The notes below the pieces were generated by a model. The model was given only the letters and a program-made list of their open reading frames with translations, did no database searches and was not told the origin of the DNA. Of a DNA stretch of 64,000 bases, positions 1-8,091 are shown in pieces (the first letter of the stretch is position 1; every line of letters starts with the position of its first letter). Source of the DNA: Chryseobacterium sp. GVT01B. GTDB lineage: Bacteria > Bacteroidota > Bacteroidia > Flavobacteriales > Weeksellaceae. Both the position numbers and the translations under genes were made by a program. The DNA lies in NCBI RefSeq assembly GCF_019970045.1, contig NZ_JAHXYI010000006.1, positions 186,001-250,000 of the forward strand, in the 5' to 3' direction.

Positions 1-792
1 GGTAAAGTGGAACTGATCACTGCGGACGAAGAAGTAGAATTGGCACAAAGAATACGTGCTGGCGACAGAGCCGCACTTGAGAAATTAATCAAAGCCAACC
101 TTCGTTTCGTAGTTTCTGTATCCAAGCAATACCAAAATCAAGGTCTTTCTTTACCCGATTTGATCAATGAAGGTAACCTAGGATTGATGAAAGCGGCAAA
201 AAGGTACGATGAAACTAGAGGTTTCAAATTTATCTCTTATGCAGTATGGTGGATCCGTCAATCAATTTTACAGGCATTGGCTGAACAGTCAAGAATTGTA
301 AGACTTCCGTTGAACAAAATTGGTTCCATCAATAAAATTAATAAAGCATACGCTCACCTTGAGCAGGAAAATGAAAGACCACCTTCTCCGGAAGAATTGG
401 CTGAAGTTCTTGACATGAGCGAGGAAGATATTAAAGAATCTATGAAAAACTCCGGAAGACACCTGTCTATGGATGCACCTTTAGTAGAAGGTGAAGATTC
501 TAATCTTTATGATGTATTACGTTCAGGAGAATCTCCAAGTCCTGATAAAGATCTGATGCTTGAATCTCTACAAATTGAGATTGAAAGAGCATTGAATACT
601 TTGACGCCAAGAGAGGCTGACTTAGTAAGATTGTATTTCGGACTGAACGGAAAACACCCAATGACTTTAGAAGAAATTGGTGAGACTTTCGATCTTACAA
701 GAGAGAGAGTTCGTCAGATCAAAGAAAAAGCAATTAAGAGACTAAAACACAATACCAGAAGCAAGATCTTAAAATCTTATCTGGGTAAATAA
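1..792 (+). CDS. rpoD: RNA polymerase primary sigma factor RpoD (5' end outside window)
   Basis: Directs core RNA polymerase to housekeeping promoters. The reading frame is open from the first base (GKVEL...), so the true start lies upstream; Bacteroidota RpoD is a short form of about 290 residues and roughly 25 appear to be missing. Visible are region 2 ([15 protein letters not shown], then the promoter-melting and -10 recognition segment around [14 protein letters not shown]), region 3 ([14 protein letters not shown]) and the region 4.2 helix-turn-helix ([18 protein letters not shown]). The long acidic region 1.1 of proteobacterial sigma-70 is not expected in this lineage. A hairpin terminator follows the stop codon. 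Identification is firm. Confidence 0.97.
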   Translation, partial: GKVELITADEEVELAQRIRAGDRAALEKLIKANLRFVVSVSKQYQNQGLSLPDLINEGNLGLMKAAKRYDETRGFKFISYAVWWIRQSILQALAEQSRIVRLPLNKIGSINKINKAYAHLEQENERPPSPEELAEVLDMSEEDIKESMKNSGRHLSMDAPLVEGEDSNLYDVLRSGESPSPDKDLMLESLQIEIERALNTLTPREADLVRLYFGLNGKHPMTLEEIGETFDLTRERVRQIKEKAIKRLKHNTRSKILKSYLGK

Positions 793-817
793 TTTTTAGC
801 GTAAAAAATTTTATAGG

Positions 818-847
818 CGGAGTCTGGTTTCAGGCTCCGTTTTTTTA
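818..847 (+). terminator. Rho-independent terminator of rpoD
   Basis: Stem CGGAGTC / GGCTCCG (one G-U pair) with an 8-base loop, followed by a run of seven T. It sits 26 bases after the rpoD stop codon. Confidence 0.9.
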
Positions 848-1008
848 TTTAGATAGTATTCATACATCCAATCCGTAAACTTCTGTAACATTTTTCACCG
901 TTTATTCAACTAATTAAAATCATATCCTTTACTCATTTGCGATAAATTCTAAATGATTAATTTTAGTTGATGGGATATGATGTTGAGAACACCAAAATAA
1001 AACAGACT

Positions 1009-1617
1009 ATGAAAAAAATACTTTTCGCTTGTGCGGTAGTTATTTCTTTACTTTCCTGCAGTGAAAATAAATCGCGGCAAGCTCCTACCGTAGAAAATGC
1101 AGTTGATAATGCTGAATCTTCAGTTTCTGGAGCTATTAAAAAAAATACCAGATACTCCTCACGTGAAGGAAACCTTGTTCATGAAATCTATCAGGAGCTG
1201 ATAAAAAATGACAAGGCTTTACAGGATCTTGACAAAAGAATAACGGTTATTAATCAGGAAACGGAGGACGCAATGATCGAATATGATGATGTTATTCAAA
1301 AATCAGAAACATACTATAATGATGCAACGGCACTATCAAATTCGGTAACCGATTCTGTTACAAAGAAACAAATTGAAAAAGAGATAAAGGCCAGCTCTGA
1401 AAAATATGATATAAAAACACAAACTATCCGAGACCTCATCGTCAAAATAAAAGCAAACAGGACAACAGTTCATAATCAATACCTTGTATTTAAGATCAGA
1501 AAGACCCTTCCTGAAATTGAAAAGTATCAGAATGCCCATCCTCTGAAAACAGACAGCCTCAATCAATTCATCAATAAGCAAAACCAACTGCTGGAAGAGT
1601 TGAAAAAGTTAAAATAA
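1009..1617 (+). CDS. Predicted lipoprotein with a helical, coiled-coil-like body
   Basis: Function unknown. The frame opens at 967 with TTG/ATG, but the start is placed at ATG 1009 because it gives a canonical lipoprotein signal (MKKILFACAVVISLLSCS, lipobox LLSC). The mature part, about 185 residues, is rich in Lys, Glu, Asn and Gln and looks mostly helical, with possible coiled coil around QDLDKRITVINQETEDAMIE and at the C-terminus (NKQNQLLEELKKLK). No enzyme motif is seen. It is followed after 15 bases by a GNAT gene and may be co-transcribed with it. An anchored periplasmic or outer-membrane role is inferred only from the signal. Confidence 0.75.
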   Translation: MKKILFACAVVISLLSCSENKSRQAPTVENAVDNAESSVSGAIKKNTRYSSREGNLVHEIYQELIKNDKALQDLDKRITVINQETEDAMIEYDDVIQKSETYYNDATALSNSVTDSVTKKQIEKEIKASSEKYDIKTQTIRDLIVKIKANRTTVHNQYLVFKIRKTLPEIEKYQNAHPLKTDSLNQFINKQNQLLEELKKLK

Positions 1618-1632
1618 ATACCAACACACCTC

Positions 1633-2133
1633 ATGAAATATACTACAAAATGGCTCACTGATAAAGCCCGCGTTAAAGAACTGGTAGACTTTTTTATTAC
1701 CCATAAAACAGATTCTTATATTTCCCATGGCGAAATGATGTCCGGCAGAGCCACCGATTCTCATCATTGGAATCCGGATCTTGAACTGATTCTTACTGAG
1801 CAGCTGATTACTGATTTTAATTCTGATGGCAGTTCTAAGCTGAATATTCTTATTGCAGAAAATGAAAATGGGGAAATTGTCGGAATGATGGTTTTTAATG
1901 TGATCAACAGTCCTTTTAAAAAGTATGCGATTTTAGAAGATATGCTTCTGGATCAGTCTGTAAGAGGCCAGTCACTGGGAAGTAAACTGTTAGAGAAAGC
2001 CATCCATGAATCTAAAAACTGGAATATCAGTTTCATCCTATTGGAAAGCGGAGTCAACAACCATGGAGCGCACAACTTTTTTAGTAAGTATGGTTTCAAA
2101 AAGGTATCGGAAAGCTATATTTTAACAATATAA
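1633..2133 (+). CDS. GNAT family N-acetyltransferase
   Basis: Acetyl-CoA-dependent N-acetyltransferase of unknown substrate, 166 residues, cytoplasmic. The GNAT acetyl-CoA loop is seen as LLDQSVRGQSLGSKLLEKA (pattern RxxGxG/S), preceded by the beta-strand ILEDMLLD and followed by the C-terminal NNHGAHNFFSKYGFKKVSE, typical of the last helix and strand. It lies between a lipoprotein gene and an FAD monooxygenase gene with only 15-base gaps, so the three may form one transcript. The substrate cannot be read from the sequence. Confidence 0.88.
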   Translation: MKYTTKWLTDKARVKELVDFFITHKTDSYISHGEMMSGRATDSHHWNPDLELILTEQLITDFNSDGSSKLNILIAENENGEIVGMMVFNVINSPFKKYAILEDMLLDQSVRGQSLGSKLLEKAIHESKNWNISFILLESGVNNHGAHNFFSKYGFKKVSESYILTI

Positions 2134-2148
2134 ATTAAATGATGTCTT

Positions 2149-3267
2149 ATGAGCACCATTTCAATCATCGGAGCCGGAATCGGAGGATTGACCCTCGGAA
2201 ATATACTGAAACAGCATCAGTATGATTTCAAGATTTATGAATCCGCTCCCGAAATAAAACCCGTAGGAGCAGGAATTATGATGGCAGTGAATGCGATGCA
2301 GGTTTTTGATCAACTGGGATTAAAGGAAAAAATTGAAAAAGCCGGTAATAAAATTCATAGAATTGTTATAGCCAACGAATCTTTACAGCCTATCTCCAAA
2401 ACAGAAAATCTGGAACTTGAGGCTCAATACAATTCATGTAATGTTGCGATCCACCGTGCTGAACTCCAAAAGATCTTAGCTGAAAACCTTTCTCCCGATT
2501 CCATTAAGCTTAATCATTCTCTACAAAAAATTGAGAAGAAAGAAAACTATATTTTAAATTTTGAAAACGGAAATCAATTTGAAAGCCAGATTGTTTTTGG
2601 AGCTGATGGTATAAAATCCCCTATCCGAAACCAGATTTTAAAAACCGGAACGATCCGTAATTCAGGACAGAAATGCTGGCGTGGTGTTTTAGATTTCGAT
2701 CTGCCTGAGAAATATCATCAGGAAGCCTTTGAGATGTGGGGAAAAGGAAAACGTTTTGGATTTGTAAAAATTTCTGATAGAAAAGTATACTGGTATGCCT
2801 GTGTCAATGAAAAAAGTTTCGGGAGATCTCTTGAAATTGCAGAGATTTTTAATGATTTTGATCCTTTGGTTTTACACCTTATTGAAGCTACAGCAAACGA
2901 AAATATTATTTGTAATACAATTTCCGATCTCGCTCCTATTCCCAAATGGTATTCTGAAAATCTATGTCTTATCGGAGATGCTGCTCACGCCACAACTCCT
3001 AATATGGGGCAAGGTGCCTGCCAGGCCATTGAAGATGCTTATATCATCGGAAAATTACTTGAGAAAAACCAGGATTTCAATGTTGTTTTTGAAGCATTTC
3101 AAAGTATCAGAAGAAAAAAAGTAGATTATATCGTCAACACAAGTCGAAGCATAGGAAAGGTTTCTCAATGGGAAAGAGGAAATTCAATACGTAATTTTCT
3201 CATGGGTATGATTCCGGAAAGTATGCATCAAAAAATGGCTAAAAAGATTATAGAACTGGAAATGTAG
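2149..3267 (+). CDS. FAD-dependent monooxygenase (class A, PHBH/UbiH-like)
   Basis: Flavoprotein hydroxylase of 372 residues using FAD and NAD(P)H. It shows the N-terminal Rossmann motif GAGIGGLTLG, the DG motif in FGADGIKSPIRN (about residue 150), and the GD motif LIGDAAHATTPNMGQGA followed by the helix CQAIEDAYIIGKLL (about residue 275). These three are diagnostic of the family that includes salicylate and kynurenine hydroxylases and TetX-like enzymes. No membrane segment is seen. The substrate is not predictable; degradation of an aromatic compound or antibiotic modification are both possible. Preceded closely by a GNAT gene. Confidence 0.9.
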   Translation: MSTISIIGAGIGGLTLGNILKQHQYDFKIYESAPEIKPVGAGIMMAVNAMQVFDQLGLKEKIEKAGNKIHRIVIANESLQPISKTENLELEAQYNSCNVAIHRAELQKILAENLSPDSIKLNHSLQKIEKKENYILNFENGNQFESQIVFGADGIKSPIRNQILKTGTIRNSGQKCWRGVLDFDLPEKYHQEAFEMWGKGKRFGFVKISDRKVYWYACVNEKSFGRSLEIAEIFNDFDPLVLHLIEATANENIICNTISDLAPIPKWYSENLCLIGDAAHATTPNMGQGACQAIEDAYIIGKLLEKNQDFNVVFEAFQSIRRKKVDYIVNTSRSIGKVSQWERGNSIRNFLMGMIPESMHQKMAKKIIELEM

Positions 3268-3341
3268 AAATCCTTTTTAGGAAAAAAATAAAATTTAAAA
3301 AATAATATCTGATTTATTAATAACAACTAAAAATTAACAGC

Positions 3342-5372
3342 ATGAAAAAAATCTTTTATGTATTGCTCTTATTCATAGGAGTACATACAGCACGAGCACA
3401 GGAGGTCCCGGTACTGGACAGAGGATTATTTTTTGGAAATCCGGAAATTTCCGGAGGACAGTTGAGCCCGGATGGAAAATGGATTTCCTTTACGAAAGAA
3501 TATGGCGGTATCATGAATATATGGGTGAAAAAAATTGATGAACCTTTTGAAAAAGCCCGCCCACTAACAGACAGCAAACGTCCGATGAACGGATATTTCT
3601 GGTCTGAAGATGGAAAGTATATTCTTTATGTAAAAGATGGAAATGGTGACGAGAACATGAATATTTTCGCCGTAGATCCTATGGCAAAAGTAACCACAGG
3701 AGTTCCGGAATCAAGGAATATAACACCTCTTAAAGAGGTAACAGCACAAATCTACATGGTAAGCAGAAAAGATCCTGATTTACTGATGATTGGACTGAAT
3801 AACCGTGATAAAGCATGGCATGATTTATATTCATTGAAGATCTCTACAGGCGAACTGAAAAAGATTTATGAAAATACAGACCGCATCACAAGCTATGAAT
3901 TTGACTGGGATGAAAAATTAAGAGTGCTGTCCAAAACAGATGATAAAGGAACTACCCAGTTTTTTTATAAAGAAGGAGATAAACTTACTCCTATTTATGA
4001 GACTTTAGTAACAGAAAGTGCCTATATCTCAAACTGGAATGAAGATAATTCTAAATTCTATCTGGTAACAAATAAAGGGAATCTTGATAAATCAACCCTA
4101 TTCCTGATGGATCCGAAAACAAAACAGATTACAAAAATAGAAAGCGATCCTAAAGATAAAGTAGATTTTGGAGGACTGTTTCTGGACAGAAATACAAGGA
4201 AGATGATCTACACTTCTTACACCGGAGATAAAACAGAGTATTACTGGAAAGACAAAACATGGGAAGATAATTATAAATTTCTGCAAAGTAAATTTCCTGG
4301 AAGAGAAGTTAATTTTTCAAGTTCTACGAATGATTATTCTAAATTCTTAGTTGCTGTTGGAGGTGATAAATATGCTTCTGAAGCTTACTTTTTTGATGCA
4401 AAAACAAAACAGTTGCTATTTCAGTATACACCAAGAACAGAATTGAAAAAAGTTGAAAAGTATCTGGCTGCAATGACTCCTATTTCTTATAAAAGCAGTG
4501 ACGGACTTGAAATTCCGGCATATCTGACTTTTCCTGTAGGTTCATCCGGTAAAAATGTACCTGTAGTTGTTTTGGTTCATGGAGGTCCGAAAGGTCCAAG
4601 AGATTATTGGGGATACAATTCAACCGTACAGTTTTTAGCCAACAGAGGATATGCGGTATTACAGCCCAACTTCAGAGCGAGTGGCGGATATGGTAAAAAG
4701 TTCCAGAACGGCGGAGATCTTCAGTGGGGAAAACTAATGCAGGATGATATCACCTGGGGCGTAAAGTACCTGATTGATCAAGGAATCGCAGACAAAAATA
4801 AAGTAGTAATTATGGGAGGAAGCTATGGTGGATATGCAACACTCGCAGGTTTAGCCTTCACTCCTGATGTATATGCTGCTGGAGTAGATATTGTAGGGCC
4901 AAGCAACCTCTTTACTTTATTGGATTCTGTACCTGCTTACTGGGAAGCCGCCCGTGCTTTCCTTTACGGAATGGTTGGTGATCCTAAAACTGAAGAAGGT
5001 AAAAAACGTATGCATGATGCAAGTCCTCTATTCAGTGTGGATAAAATCAACAAGCCATTACTGATTGTTCAGGGAGCGAATGATCCAAGAGTAAAGCAGG
5101 CAGAGGCGGATCAGATTGTCATTGCACTGCGTGACAAAGGCAAAAAGGTAAATTACATCCTTGCCGATGATGAAGGCCATGGATTCCGTAAGCCGATTAA
5201 CAGCATGGCCATGTACGCTGAAACCGAGAAATTCCTTGCTGAAGTAATCGGTGGAAGATATCAGAAAGAAATGCCTGATAATGTGGCAAAACGTCTGAAG
5301 GAAATGACGGTGGATATTTCAAAAGTAACCTATACACCAAAAAGCGAAAAAACTGCAGGAGCATCTAAATAA
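3342..5372 (+). CDS. Secreted S9 family prolyl oligopeptidase-like serine peptidase
   Basis: Exported peptidase of 676 residues. A signal peptide (cleavage near ARAQ-EV) is followed by an N-terminal beta-propeller-like half (residues ~30-370, WD-like strands such as [14 protein letters not shown]) and a C-terminal alpha/beta hydrolase. The catalytic triad is visible: Ser494 in [10 protein letters not shown], Asp581 in QGANDPRV, and His613 in DDEGHGF; the oxyanion segment VLVHGGPKG precedes it. This is the acylaminoacyl-peptidase/DPP-like layout, and a periplasmic role in breaking down oligopeptides is typical. The C-terminal 25 residues are a lysine-rich extension. A terminator follows. Confidence 0.93.
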   Translation: MKKIFYVLLLFIGVHTARAQEVPVLDRGLFFGNPEISGGQLSPDGKWISFTKEYGGIMNIWVKKIDEPFEKARPLTDSKRPMNGYFWSEDGKYILYVKDGNGDENMNIFAVDPMAKVTTGVPESRNITPLKEVTAQIYMVSRKDPDLLMIGLNNRDKAWHDLYSLKISTGELKKIYENTDRITSYEFDWDEKLRVLSKTDDKGTTQFFYKEGDKLTPIYETLVTESAYISNWNEDNSKFYLVTNKGNLDKSTLFLMDPKTKQITKIESDPKDKVDFGGLFLDRNTRKMIYTSYTGDKTEYYWKDKTWEDNYKFLQSKFPGREVNFSSSTNDYSKFLVAVGGDKYASEAYFFDAKTKQLLFQYTPRTELKKVEKYLAAMTPISYKSSDGLEIPAYLTFPVGSSGKNVPVVVLVHGGPKGPRDYWGYNSTVQFLANRGYAVLQPNFRASGGYGKKFQNGGDLQWGKLMQDDITWGVKYLIDQGIADKNKVVIMGGSYGGYATLAGLAFTPDVYAAGVDIVGPSNLFTLLDSVPAYWEAARAFLYGMVGDPKTEEGKKRMHDASPLFSVDKINKPLLIVQGANDPRVKQAEADQIVIALRDKGKKVNYILADDEGHGFRKPINSMAMYAETEKFLAEVIGGRYQKEMPDNVAKRLKEMTVDISKVTYTPKSEKTAGASK

Positions 5373-5393
5373 AAGTATTTATATTAATTATAG

Positions 5394-5429
5394 AAAGCCA
5401 CTTCATTTTATGAGGTGGTTTTGTTTTTA
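5394..5429 (+). terminator. Terminator after the S9 peptidase gene
   Basis: Stem AAAGCCACTTCA / TGAGGTGGTTTT with a 5-base loop and G-U pairs, then GTTTTT. Starts 22 bases after the stop codon. Confidence 0.85.
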
Positions 5430-5593
5430 AACAAATAGATTAATCAACACATAATCTTACAACTTATAAGAATAATATTATCTTACTCAATATTTTTAAT
5501 TAATTTAATTACAAAATAAACAACAAAAATACCATTAATTTAAAATAATTTAAATTAAAACAAATAATCATTGTTAATAATATGAAATTTACA

Positions 5594-5618
5594 TAAAATT
5601 GTTTCCAGATTGCAATCT
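5594..5618 (+). promoter_or_regulatory. Possible promoter -7 box and palindrome upstream of the small secreted protein gene
   Basis: TAAAATTG (5594-5601) resembles the Bacteroidota -7 box TAnnTTTG with one mismatch and lies 20 bases after a TTG at 5571-5573. Immediately downstream is a perfect 12-base palindrome AGATTGCAATCT (5607-5618), a possible operator. The surrounding 285-base gap is otherwise very AT-rich and holds no gene apart from the terminator at its left end. Confidence 0.4.
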
Positions 5619-5657
5619 AAAACATTTATTATTTATTAAAAAATTAAAATTTTAACG

Positions 5658-5951
5658 ATGAAAAAAATTATCTTTATTGTTGCCTTTGGTGCAGCTGGAC
5701 TTATGAGTGCTAAAAATATTACTGCTAAAAAAGTAATTAAAAAAGCTGAAACTATTGAGAAAAAAGCTGTAAACCATAGTAAAGTTTCTCAAAAGACAAA
5801 AGCTATTTTTTATAACTGGATTCAAGTAACGTCTCCTTGTGGAGCTGTTTATTATTTAGAAGCTGGTGATTATGATAGCGTGGGAGATTTTACTGATGAT
5901 GTAATTTACTTTAATGCGCAAAAGTGCGGAACATCTTATCCTATAGCATAA
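5658..5951 (+). CDS. Small secreted two-cysteine protein preceding a GLPGLI protein
   Basis: 97 residues, function unknown. An N-terminal signal-like segment (MKKIIFIVAFGAAGLMSAK) is followed by a Lys/Glu-rich linker (residues ~20-48) and a C-terminal core AIFYNWIQVTSPCG...AQKCG with two cysteines that could form a disulfide after export. It is a clear paralogue of the 90-residue protein at 40129-40401: both share MKK, AGLxSAK, a charged linker, and A(I/M)FY followed by TSxCG. Both are followed directly by a GLPGLI family gene, so the two products probably act together. The region is richer in A+T than its neighbours. Confidence 0.8.
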   Translation: MKKIIFIVAFGAAGLMSAKNITAKKVIKKAETIEKKAVNHSKVSQKTKAIFYNWIQVTSPCGAVYYLEAGDYDSVGDFTDDVIYFNAQKCGTSYPIA

Positions 5952-6011
5952 CGAATTATAAATGAAGCGGATAGAAGTATCCGTCTTACATTTTAACAAA
6001 AAACAAATAGA

Positions 6012-6848
6012 ATGAAATTTATAGTTGTACTATCAGTTACATTTTTCAGCTTTATTAAAGGGCAGGATACTAGATTCCCTGATAATTTTACACTTCAAGC
6101 CCCTAAATACCAAGTGAAAATCTATGAAAAAAGTAATCTGAATATTTATTATCAGGTCAAGTTTTCTGATAATATCAATGCTGCTGAAAGCAAGAAGGAA
6201 GCACTTTGTATCTTACAAATAGGAAATAGCTATTCTAAATTTAGTGACATTAAGGGTGTTCAACAGGATTCAATATCTGAAAAATTTAGTCATCAGGAAA
6301 GAATTGGAGGAAAAGAAATTAACCAACTACTTAAAGTTCGAGAAATATGGTCAAATATTATTTTTAAAAATAAATTAACAGATAGTTTAATTATACAGGA
6401 TAAAGCCAAAAATAAGTATCAATATGATGAAAAAATACCTTTTTTTACTTGGACTATGAGTGAAGAGAGAAAAAAAATCCTTAATTATGAGTGTAAAAAG
6501 GCAACAACACGATATAGAGGTAGAGATTATACGGTTTGGTATACAGATAAAATACCTATTAGTAATGGGCCTTATGTTTTTGGTGGATTGCCTGGTTTAA
6601 TACTTGAAATTGAAGATAATAAAAAATATTTCCATTTTGAAGCAATTGCAGTCGATCAAAAACCTACTGATATTTATTTACGTAATGATAAAAGCATCTT
6701 CAAAGTAAGCAGAGATAAATTTAGAATGATTCAGCAATCATATTATGATAATCCTGGATTTTTTCATGGTAAAGCTTATAATGGTGATGGTAGCCAAATG
6801 CCAATAAAATCTAATCCTCTTCCTTATAACCCTATTGAATTAGAGTAA
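6012..6848 (+). CDS. GLPGLI family protein
   Basis: 278-residue exported protein of the GLPGLI family, known from Bacteroidota but without an assigned biochemical function. It has a signal peptide (MKFIVVLSVTFFSFIKG-QD) and the family signature GGLPGLILEIEDNKKYFHF (about residues 195-213), preceded by the usual conserved segment YECKKATTRYRGRDYTVWYT. Upstream by 60 bases is a small secreted cysteine protein; the same order recurs at 39322-40401. A bidirectional terminator follows. An envelope location is inferred from the signal peptide; no catalytic residues are recognised. Confidence 0.92.
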   Translation: MKFIVVLSVTFFSFIKGQDTRFPDNFTLQAPKYQVKIYEKSNLNIYYQVKFSDNINAAESKKEALCILQIGNSYSKFSDIKGVQQDSISEKFSHQERIGGKEINQLLKVREIWSNIIFKNKLTDSLIIQDKAKNKYQYDEKIPFFTWTMSEERKKILNYECKKATTRYRGRDYTVWYTDKIPISNGPYVFGGLPGLILEIEDNKKYFHFEAIAVDQKPTDIYLRNDKSIFKVSRDKFRMIQQSYYDNPGFFHGKAYNGDGSQMPIKSNPLPYNPIELE

Positions 6849-6914
6849 ATAAAGAATCAATCTGTAAGATTAAAATACTAATGTACTTAAATTTAAAAAG
6901 CAACTCTGATAAAT

Positions 6915-6950
6915 AAAGCCATCTCATTTTCACGAGATGGCTTTTGTTTT
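6915..6950. terminator. Bidirectional terminator between convergent genes
   Basis: Perfect 11-base stem AAAGCCATCTC / GAGATGGCTTT with an 8-base loop, TTTTGTTTTT on the plus side and an A-rich stretch on the other. It separates the GLPGLI gene (+) from the haem-binding gene (-). Confidence 0.9.
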
Positions 6951-6957
6951 TAAGTTC

Positions 6958-7422
6958 TTATTTTTCCTTTTCAGCCTGCGCCAGCCTTATCCAGTGAACT
7001 ATTTCTTCTAGCTGTTTTTCGGAAAGTTTCGCTTCCGGATGAAGATAAGTATAAGAAGTAAGCGGCATTTTTTTCTGCTGTATTTGATTCACAATAGATT
7101 CTAATTTATTAGTCTGTTTACGATGGCTGTAACTCCCCCATTCATTAAAATTCAATTCTTCTTTGCCGTTTTTAATATGCTTTTCAAGATAATAACTTAA
7201 GGGCTGTATATAAGAATAAAATGGATAATGAGTAGAATTGCTGTGACAGTCATAGCAGGAATTTCTAAGAACAGACTGCACATTCTCAGGAAGTTTGTAA
7301 ACCTTTGAGATATCTGTAGAAGGAACCTGCCCGTAATCAATATTACGGACAGGCTGAATAATCTGAATAAGTAAAAAAATTAGAACAAACCCTAGCAATA
7401 TGTTTTTCATGTGTCGGTTCAT
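6958..7422 (-). CDS. Haem-binding domain protein (single CxxCH)
   Basis: 154 residues: an N-terminal membrane anchor or uncleaved signal (MKNILLGFVLIFLLIQIIQP) and a periplasmic domain of the Haem_bd family. The haem c attachment motif is CYDCH within NSCYDCHSNSTHYPFYSY, and a Met that could be the distal ligand lies in QKKMPLTSYTYLHPEAKLS. It probably works as a small electron-transfer or redox-sensing haem protein. It is the last gene of the minus-strand copper cluster, 14 bases after the DUF3347 lipoprotein gene. Two adjacent ATG codons (residues 1 and 5) could start the protein; the first is kept. Confidence 0.88.
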   Translation of the reverse strand: MNRHMKNILLGFVLIFLLIQIIQPVRNIDYGQVPSTDISKVYKLPENVQSVLRNSCYDCHSNSTHYPFYSYIQPLSYYLEKHIKNGKEELNFNEWGSYSHRKQTNKLESIVNQIQQKKMPLTSYTYLHPEAKLSEKQLEEIVHWIRLAQAEKEK

Positions 7423-7436
7423 CTCTTTTTACTATT

Positions 7437-8063
7437 TTAAAATACTTTCTTTACAGATCCGCAGTTAATCATTTTCTGTCCTTCATATGGATTGACAATC
7501 TCTTCCGATTCACTGATCCAGGTTCCGCCTTTTCCATTATTGTACATTGGACAGAAGTCCTGGTATAATTTTAATCCGCCAGTTCCCTTTTCTTTTATTA
7601 AATCATTAATATCATTACTCAGAGATAGCAGATGTTCTCTCTGATGAGCTATATCATCAGATTTTCCACCGATATGTTCTGCATTTTCTGCTGCACTTTC
7701 TACAATATCACGCAATTCAGAATTGCTTTTTGCATCGGTTTTACTGATATCTATTTTCTTTAATATAGAAAACAGACTTTTAGCTGCATCGGAAGCTTTT
7801 TTAGAATCATCCTGAGCCAGGGCATTTTTTAGAGGAAGGTAACCTTTGATAATTTGCTGAATCGGAAAAGCTGAAAGCTCGCCGGTTTCTTTTTTACTTT
7901 CTTCCGGGCTTTCTTTTACCTCCTGATTTGAGATTTCTGCAGGTTCAGTTTTACCCGTCGTTTTAATTTCCGGTTCTGCTTTCTTCTCAGATATTTTACT
8001 GTCGGGTTTATTACAAGAGTATAATGTAGCTCCCACAAACAGTACGGTTATTATATTTTTCAT
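7437..8063 (-). CDS. DUF3347 domain lipoprotein of the copper cluster
   Basis: 208 residues. A lipoprotein signal (lipobox LYSC near residue 17) is followed by a low-complexity Lys/Glu/Pro linker to about residue 65, then a DUF3347 domain: helix KGYLPLKNALAQDDSKKA and the C-terminal signature DFCPMYNNGKGGTWISE ... INPYEGQKMINCGSVK-like ending (actual text VNPYEG). The conserved Cys-Pro-Met and the terminal Cys could bind copper. A shorter paralogue lies at 10920-11393 on the other side of the multicopper oxidase gene. A periplasmic copper-binding role is inferred from these residues and the gene context. Confidence 0.88.
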   Translation of the reverse strand: MKNIITVLFVGATLYSCNKPDSKISEKKAEPEIKTTGKTEPAEISNQEVKESPEESKKETGELSAFPIQQIIKGYLPLKNALAQDDSKKASDAAKSLFSILKKIDISKTDAKSNSELRDIVESAAENAEHIGGKSDDIAHQREHLLSLSNDINDLIKEKGTGGLKLYQDFCPMYNNGKGGTWISESEEIVNPYEGQKMINCGSVKKVF

Positions 8064-8091
8064 TGTTTCTTAAATAATATGGTTAAAAAAA

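Noticed and set aside
967..1008. Upstream start for the 202-residue lipoprotein
   Set aside because: Starting at 967 would bury the lipoprotein signal behind 14 polar residues; ATG 1009 gives a canonical signal.
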